From Bugula neritina (Eukaryota; Bryozoa; Gymnolaemata; Cheilostomatida; Bugulidae): a stretch of DNA of 64,000 bases. Shown here in pieces: positions 40,901 through 49,900 of the stretch; positions within the stretch are counted from its first letter, which is position 1, and every line of letters starts with the position of its first letter. The notes under the pieces were generated by a model. That model searched no databases, was not told where the DNA came from, and saw only the letters and a list, made by a program, of their open reading frames with translations. Location: positions 5,189,662 through 5,253,661 of the forward strand of contig OZ037770.1 of NCBI GenBank assembly GCA_964035545.1, given 5' to 3'. The position numbers and the translations under genes are program-made.

Positions 40901-43900
40901 GTCTATTACCGTTAGTAAATATTTATAACCATTATTAAATTTAGCGAATTCGGTCATATCAACCAAGTCAGCTGCCCAAATATTATCAATACCCGATACC
41001 CAAACTCGTCTTTTACGAAACTTTTTTTGTACCGGTTTATGCAATTCTTCGGCTAACTCATCCGTCCAGTTTTTTAAACCCCATCCTAAACGCTTTTTCG
41101 CTCCTATTATAGTCGAGGCAAAACGACTGTGTCGCTGTTCAGCGGGCGTAGGATTAGATATAGCTTTCAGTTCGTTTAGCATATTTTTATCACATATTTC
41201 GTTTCTAGTTTTAGTATCTTTATTAAGCGCGTAACACACGTCGTGTCTCGTAGCTATAGCGTCGTCTCGATCTACCGGTTTACTCTCTTCTTTAGGAGTC
41301 ATATCGTCATTAAGACGCTTATTTAATTTAGTACCGGGTCCTAAAAAATTATGACCGGGGTAATGCAATTCAAAGGGTAAATTATTTATTAAATTATTCG
41401 CTAAACCCGACCCAACAAATGTAGTCTTTTTACATCCGCATTGACCGCAATTACCGTAACCCATTAGTCTATTATTTTTACTTACTCTCTTTTCGTAATT
41501 AAGAGTTTTAGTTTTAGTTTTACACTTACAACAATACATTTATTATAATAAATGGAAATAGAAAATCTTTCGTGGAAAAACGAAATTAATCGTAATAATA
41601 ATCCTTTACTTCCTAAAAGCATAAGAGGTCTTATCGTTGGAAAGTCTAGATGCGGTAAAACTACGTTACTTTGTAACTTGCTATTACAACCTAATTGGCT
41701 CGATTACGATAAACTTATGATTTACGGTAAAAGCCTTTCTCAACCCGAATATATAAATATGAAAAAAGCTTTCGAGCTCGGATTAACTAAAGAAGAAATT
41801 TTAAATTTTTTTAAAAATAGTGAAACGATAGTAAATTCGGGTATAAACGTAAATCGTTTTTTAAAAAATTACGCTAAGGGTAATGGTAATATAAACGCTA
41901 AATTTATTGAATCTAGTGACGACGTTTATGACCCTAGCGAATTAGACGCTAGTAATAAAAATTTAATAATATTCGATGATTTAATGTTGGAAAAACAAAA
42001 AACTTGCGAAAGTTATTACGTAAGAGGACGGCACAATAACGTCGATTGCTTTTATTTATCGCAAAATTATTTTAAGCTACCTAGAAACACCATTCGAGAA
42101 AACGCTAATTTTATTTGCTTATTTCCTCAAGACGGAAAAAACTTAAATCATATATATCAAGATCACGTAACTGGAGATATAACATTAAACGAATTTAAAA
42201 ACTTTTGTTATAAAGGATGGCAAAAACCTCACGGCTTTATTACTTTAGATCTTTCTTCCTCAAAAAATAATGGAAGGTATAGACACGGGTTAGACGAATT
42301 TTATATACCATAATAAATAAGTGTTTATAAATTTTGGTAAATCATTAGCGGAAGAAAATTATATCGTAACTAAAAATAATAATGTTTTTATACAATCTTT
42401 TAGCACAACGATTAATATAGGAATGTTATTGGGATATATAGTGGAGACGCTTTATTAGAATTTCAACATCTTCCAGCTAATAATAATAATCCTTTATATT
42501 GGAAAGATAAAAACTTAACTTTAATTATCGGTGACCCTCTCGAACACAATACTAAAGAATATATAATTCAAGGAGGCGTTGCGCGCGTAAAAATACCTAT
42601 GTTGGAATATATTGAGAGCGATAAAAATATTGGCTTAGTATTACACTGCTCAAACAATTATACTAGTCGTAAACCCAATGACATTACGGTTAATGACAAC
42701 GCACCTATAACTTTACCGTTTAACATTAAAACTTTATTACAATTATAAATGAGTGTTTATAAATTCGGAGTAAGCGGAAAAACGCAAATAGATACAAAAA
42801 AATTTGTTTTAATAAACGGTAGTAGTACTCTTACGGGTACGCTAGATATGGGGGGAAATAAAATATCTAGAGTCATTAATCCGGCTGATGATCAAGACGC
42901 GGCTACAAAAAAACACGTTGATGATACGAGTATGCCTAAAATACAAAACCCCATTAATCAGCTAACTATATCAACTAATGACGGACGCGTTATAGATAGT
43001 GATTTAAAAGTTGATGATGTTATTACAAAAACTAATGTATCTAATTACCCCGTACCTCTTATACAAAATCCCATTAACCAGTTAACTATATCAACTGACG
43101 CTGGACACGTTATAGATAGTAATTTAAAAATTAATGATGTCATTACAAAAAATAAAGTATCTAATTATGCCGTACCTCTTATACAAAACCCAACTGAAAA
43201 ATTAACCGTATCAACTAATACGGGTAATATTATTGATAGTAATTTAAGCGTTAGCGATGTTGTTACAACTAGTAATATAAATAATTTAGCTATACCAAAA
43301 ATACAACCCGCGAATGAAAAATTAACCGTTTCAACTACTTCGGGTAATGTTGCAGATAGTAGCTTAAGCGTTAGCGATATTATTACAACTAGTAATATAA
43401 GTAATTTTGCTATGAATAAAATACAACCGTCAATCGGAGGTAAATTATTAATGCTTTCGAGTGATGGTAATATTGTAGAAACCGGTATAAATATTACCGA
43501 TATTATTACAATAAATAATATATCGGGTTACGCTATTCCTAAATTACAAAATGCAATTGGTAATAAATTAGTAATATCAACGAGCGATGGTGATATAATA
43601 GAATCTACAGAATCTCAACCCACATTTCCAAGTTATAGCATTTAAACACTATTAGTATTAAATTATTATATTCTTAGCGTATAACAATTTATTATTTTTA
43701 CCAATAGTAAAATATAATATTATTTAAAAAAATAGTGAGGAAGTAAGCGTTGAAAAAACGACTTTTTTTATACGCTCTTATTTTTTAAAAAAAGTTAAAG
43801 AGAAGGAAAGTATTTAAAAAAAACCATTAAAAAAAATTTTAAAAAAGTCGTTTTTTAACACTCTTTTTTTAAAAAAAAGTTAATGAAAGGAAAAGTATAT

Positions 43901-46900
43901 ATATAAGTAGTAGAGATCGACCGGTCCTGGATTACTTTTACCCCCAGTGGAGACCCACAACTTAGTTGTGGGGAGCCACTGGGGGTAAAAGTGGTCCAGG
44001 ACCGGTCGATCTCTACTACTTTTATATATCACTTTTAACATTCAATAATTGTTATTTTAAAGCTGAATTTTAACACAGTAAATAATACATTAAGATGTTT
44101 ATACTTTTTCTCTGCAAAACTACATATTAATCTCATCGTTTCTGGGAGTATTGTCAATTATAGCACACTATCTATAGAAGTTTCCTTTACTTCCCAAGTT
44201 CTTTTATAGTATTTCTTTATCTTTTTGAATATTTCCCATGATAGGTTGACTGGGCTGTTTTTTCAGAATTTGTTTTAATAACTTTTTTCATTATATTATA
44301 ACTATAGCTACTTCTGTACACATAATTGGTATATAATATTTTATTCTAGTAACACAGTTTGCTATCACTGTCTAATCGAATGCACAAGTGCTATATACAG
44401 TACAAAATATTATCCTGATACAGTGGATTACATATATTATGCACTTTATATTACAGTCTATGTCAGCTGACTCAGTTAGAGAAACTAGACATAAAAGGAA
44501 ATCCTCTCAACACATTACCAGAAGTTGTGTCATCACTCTCATCACTTAAGGAGTTGAATATGGAAAACTGTAAATTTTCTACTCTACCTGAGAGGTTTGT
44601 GGAACACAGTCTTTCTTGTTTCGAACACTCAATAATTCACATGTTTTTATAATGCTTACCAAGTATTGTTAATTAGTATGTCACTATGTATTGTTGAAAA
44701 GTATAAAGCTATAAATTAAAATTTTCTTGGGGCTATATGATATTAGAGTTTCTGAACACTTGAAAATAAATATGTTTCAGTTATTTGGCATTACATTTCC
44801 CAATGCTATAAAACCTTCTTCAACAAATACCATAGCATCCACTTGTAGTTTACTAGAACCTATTTCACGTTAAATGCTTATTAGCTTTCGGTATTTTACT
44901 TCGAATTTGCTTTGTTGCAATAAGTTTGTTTCTTGGATATTTTACCTGATTGAATATACAAGTATAGTATACACAGTATATAATAATATCCTGATACAGT
45001 ACTGGATTACATATAATATGCACTTTATATTACAGTCTAGGTCAGCTGACTCAGTTAGAGAAACTACACATAGGGTCGAATCCTCTCAAAACAGTACCAG
45101 AAGTTGTGTCATCACTCACATTACTTGAAGAGTTGAATGTGGGGAGATGTGAATTATCTAATTTACCTGAGAGGTTTGTGTGTCACTCCAAATTTTATAT
45201 CATTTTTAACATTCAATAATTATTATTTTATAGCAGAATTTCAACACAGTAAATACTACATTAAGATGTTTATACTTATTCTCTGCAAACCTCCATATGA
45301 ATCTTACTGTTTCAGAGGATATTGTCAATTAGTCCACTATCTAGAAGTTTTCTCGACATCACGAATTATTTCAACTTTCCCAACTTCACAAATAAATTTA
45401 TAGTATTCCAATATTTTTTTTGAAATGCTTCCCATGATAGGTTGACTAGGCTTTTCTTCAGACATCGTTTTATCAACTCTTTTCATTATATTATAATGAT
45501 AGCTACTTCTGTACACATAATTGGTATATATTATATTATTATAGTAACACAGTTTCTTATTATTGTCTAATAAGTAAGAAAACTACTTTCTTATATTTAT
45601 AATGACATTACATTGCAACATACTTGACTCAATCAATCGTATTGTGTAAAGCTCATTAGTAAAAAGTTACTTAGTACGTTATATAGTATGTTTGATTTAG
45701 GTAATTCAAGTTCTACTTTTAATTATTTTGAAATAAAAGATCTGGCTTTATATTGTAAACCAAAAAGGACAAAAAAAATTATTAAATATTGCAACTTTTT
45801 TTTTCATGCGCTCCTTTGGTTATCTATCTCTAATTCTGAGTGTAATAGAATTAGCCATTTTTTATCCTATCCCTGTTCTCAAACAGCCTGTTAATATATT
45901 GTTTCATAGTTAATTTACAATTCTAAATTACGAATTAACTGGCCTTTAAAAGTGCAACATGTTCCTGCAAGCCGATGACTTTCCAGAATTTTATTCTCAC
46001 ATATAAGTGAAATAATTCACAACTTCTATTTTTTGTCTAGAAACTGTAATACATTTATTAGAATAATTAATGAGAGGTTGTGGCAGAAGTATTTTACTTT
46101 ACTTGAAATTACTTTAATGGCTTGCGTAGATGTTTCAGAGCCGTACCGTGTTCCTATTTGATAATAAATTGCATGTAATATGGCACATAAAACAATAAGC
46201 CTTATAATTATAACATCCATATAGTAGAATATCAGTGTGAGTAGTTACTCAGTGATCAGAAGTGTCTGAAGTGTTTTATTTTCACTTCACATTACTTTAA
46301 TGCATTATGCAGATGCCAAAAAGCTGTAGCCTCCCGTGTTCCTATTTGCTGATAACTGTGTTATGGCACATGCTAGCAATTTTCTACTTTGTGGTATAAA
46401 ATATTATTCCTTCTAGTAGAATACCAGTGTGAACAGTTACTCAGTTATCTGCCATATAAAAAAAGATGATAGTATTATATGTAGGTTGTTTTTTATGACA
46501 GTACTAAGTACAAATGTAGCACTTTTCTTACCAAATATAAACTTACAATTATACTGTTATATTATCTTTATAAAATACTTAAAATTTTATACATCGTATA
46601 TAATATGATACATAATTGTAACTTAGACACACTTGTTTTCTTTCCTTAATTAATTTACTAATTCAAGGTATTGTATATAAACTTGTTATAGTAACTGCAA
46701 CTTAGTACTATATTACGTGTAATTATTGTTATACTAATTTTGGGTATCTTTATGAAAAGTATTATATCAATTACCTGTATAGTTAGGTTTAATAATAGAA
46801 AAAATTATATATTATTAGAATACAGAGATTAAAGAAATTACAGAAACTCAACATTTCAGACAACAAATTCACCAGTCTCCCATCTCCAGTGTGTGCATTG

Positions 46901-49900
46901 AGTAATCTGCACATACTGAATATATCCTACAACAGATCCATGACATCCTTGAGCCCGGAGATACTACAGCTAACACATCTTGGATCCTTCTATACAGATG
47001 GATGCAATGCTCTTACATCTCCTCCACTAGAAGTTTTTAAAAGAGGACTGGATGCTGTGCGTCAATACTACACAGACTTGGCTAAAGGTGCTGGTAGAAA
47101 TCTTCCATTTGCGACAATAGTCATGCTGGGGAACACCATGGCAGGAAAAACCAGTCTAATTCGAACCTTACAGAGCACTGACAAGAAGAGAGTTTTAACT
47201 GACAGAGGTCCTAATGCAGAGTATGATGAAACCACAAAAGTGTTTATGGTGGAAGAGGTGGAGGTAAATGGTACAACTCTTCGTTTCATAGATATGGGAG
47301 GCCAGGAGGTCTACCATATCACATACCATTTAACACTGAGACAGAATTGTGTACCAGTAATTGTAGTCAACATGGAGCAGTATGATCAGATATCGAAAAT
47401 GTCTACAGACAGAGAGGCTGTGAGAAAGTTGGCTTTTGACTTTATGTCTCACCTCTATCTCGCCCATCCAACTCTTGGTCCGCCTACCCTTGTCTTCACA
47501 CACAAAGATAAGTTTTCGACTGAAATTTTCCAACAGCTTCGAAAAAAGTTTCTTGAAGTGTCTGAGCAGTTTTGCAAAAATATTCTTCGAGAAGAGAAAA
47601 GTTTAGAAGGTGACTTTGCGCGAATTCAACATTTCACTGAATCAAACGGAAAAGTGTTCTTCAACGACAACATTTATGAAGTTGGGAAATTTGACGAGTA
47701 CAAGATATTTGAAAAAATCAAGAAATATCTTCTTAAAAGTTGCCAACACTTTGTCAAGTCACTTCCAAAAGTTTGGGAGGATGTCAACAACAACATTCTG
47801 TCCTTGCAGACTTCACATAACACCTTTGATGAATTGTTGGCTGTGATAAACGGAAAGCAAGATAACATTGAAGCAAAGCAATTGGATCTGATTATCATGT
47901 ACATGCATGATTGTGGCAAAGTTCTCTGGTATAAACATATTGATGCACTCAGGCCATACATATTTCACAAGATCACGGAAATAACCAAGCTACTCTGTGT
48001 CTTGTATCATCATGATCCAGATATCTGGCAAAGTAGAGTGGATCAGTTCAAGCCATATTGCTGCAAAGAAGGAGTGAGGATAGAAAAACAAGATTTTGGA
48101 GAGTTTGTGAATTCTTTTAGAATCAACGGCTTGATGACAAAATCTCTTCTCGAATATTTGATCAGAAAAGAAACTTCGTTCACTGGTGATAATGATGTCA
48201 AAATTGCTGTTTGCTTGCTCAGAACATTCCGTTTGTTGTATGGCCCTTTGAATAATGATTCTGAAGAGTCTTACTTCATAATCCCTCAGTTTGCCAAAGA
48301 ATCCTACAGCCTCTCTTACACTCCACCAAAGGAGCTGATGCTTCATACCGACACGCAGTTTAATGGTCTGGCCTTACCGCAGCATGTCTACCATCAGATG
48401 ACGGTTGGTTTGCTGGAACTATTTGCTGATGATTCTGCCACAATACAGGTAAAGAAGAATGGAGCCAATGTCTATCAAGATAGAATATACACACAGCTGA
48501 TACATGACTATGAATCTAGGAGAGTTTTGCTCTACACATCATCTGATGCAAGTAATATCACCAAAGCATGGCAAAAACTCATTTCAGTCAACAACAACAT
48601 CCTCAGACATGTTATGGAAACTTGGACTGCTAGTCGCCCAGTCACTGCCTGCATCTGTGCTCACTGCCTACTGCTAGGTGTTCCATGCCCTAAAAAGTAT
48701 TTTCATCCTAAATGGTGTTTCCGCTCCTTGAAAAAAAATTTACCTGTTGTCAAGAAGTGCAGCGGATCTTCAACAATCTTGTGCAATAATGAGGAGATCC
48801 CAAGAGCTCTGATTTTCCCATGTATGTATCATTAGTAGTGTTTATTACTATGTTTTTATAAATCGAAACCTTTGCTTACTACAAATTCCAAACAAAACCT
48901 GTTAATTTTTTTTTAAATTTGAAAATATTTAAACCAAAGCCATTATGTCCTGCGTAGATTAGTAACATTCTCATAGTGGTTATTTCACAACTTATATCTT
49001 AGCTACCCAATATATAAATTGGTTCCAGTATACATAATATGTAAGCTAGTTATAGTACATGTAAACTGGTTACAGTATGCATCTTATGTAAGCTGGTTAC
49101 AGTATATGTACGTTGGTTACAGTATACATAATATGTAAGCCCGTCATACTATATATGTAAGCTGCACTGTGTTATTTAGGTGAGGCTTTGTCTGAGACAG
49201 AAACTGATGAAATGGTGAAGCTATTAACTCAACTTAAACTTTGTAGACAGCAGAATGATGCAACCAAAATTAGTATATCTTTATCATACTTACTTTATCA
49301 ACCTTCACTGTTATTAGCAAATTCAGATATCTCAATACATGCAGCACTTTGTTTACTCTGACTAGAAGCAAATGTAAAAAAACTGATTTTTTTTGGTCAA
49401 GCGATCAGAAAAATGGTAACTTTGCAATTTTTCTAATTTTCAAATCCTGGTATTAGCCAATCAAATCATGTGACTGCAGATGATGATGGTGATCTGAGTG
49501 ATCTCTCTGAAGATGATGACAATCTGTATCCTGATGAAGAGAACGAAGAAAACGTGAAGTTTATCCAACCCAACCTAAAGACTACCAGAAACCTGAGGAT
49601 TAAGAATCTTTTCTCAAATGCTAAACAGGTTGGTGTCCCAGATTAGGGTCATAATTCCTGCCATTAAAGCATATGTTCACCTTATTCATTAGATTCATAT
49701 GTTCATATCGTATAACCTATTCTTAGGCAGAACATTATAAACACATGCACCTGTAGGAAAATGACACTATTTACTATTAGCTCTATTATTAGGCCATGTC
49801 TGCCTCAAACATGTTTAACTAGACGTACAAATATGTTAACTATTACTATCATTCATTACAGTGTTTAGTATGCTATTCTAAGTCTATTTGTATCCAGGTG

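Larger units (their letters stand above)
29831..44020 (-). mobile_element. Polinton B: largely intact Polinton/Maverick (adintovirus-like) element
   Basis: A 14,190-bp element with ~380-bp terminal inverted repeats and a perfect 6-bp target duplication TTTATA (29825-29830 and 44021-44026). Duplicate introns elsewhere in the LRR array show the unoccupied site. Left to right: two MSPVY proteins, protease, PolB, SAP, a small SAP-like protein (all -), a membrane protein (+), pX-like, minor and major capsid, a small basic protein, an uncharacterised protein, and PLA2-integrase (-), then ATPase, an MSPVY pseudogene and fibre (+). Damage is limited to a few stops and frameshifts, so insertion looks younger than Polinton A. 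Same family, opposite orientation. Confidence 0.95.

Noticed and set aside
8887-44020. An infecting large DNA virus or contamination
   Set aside because: Both elements have terminal repeats, 6-bp target duplications and host introns continuing on each side, so they are integrated.
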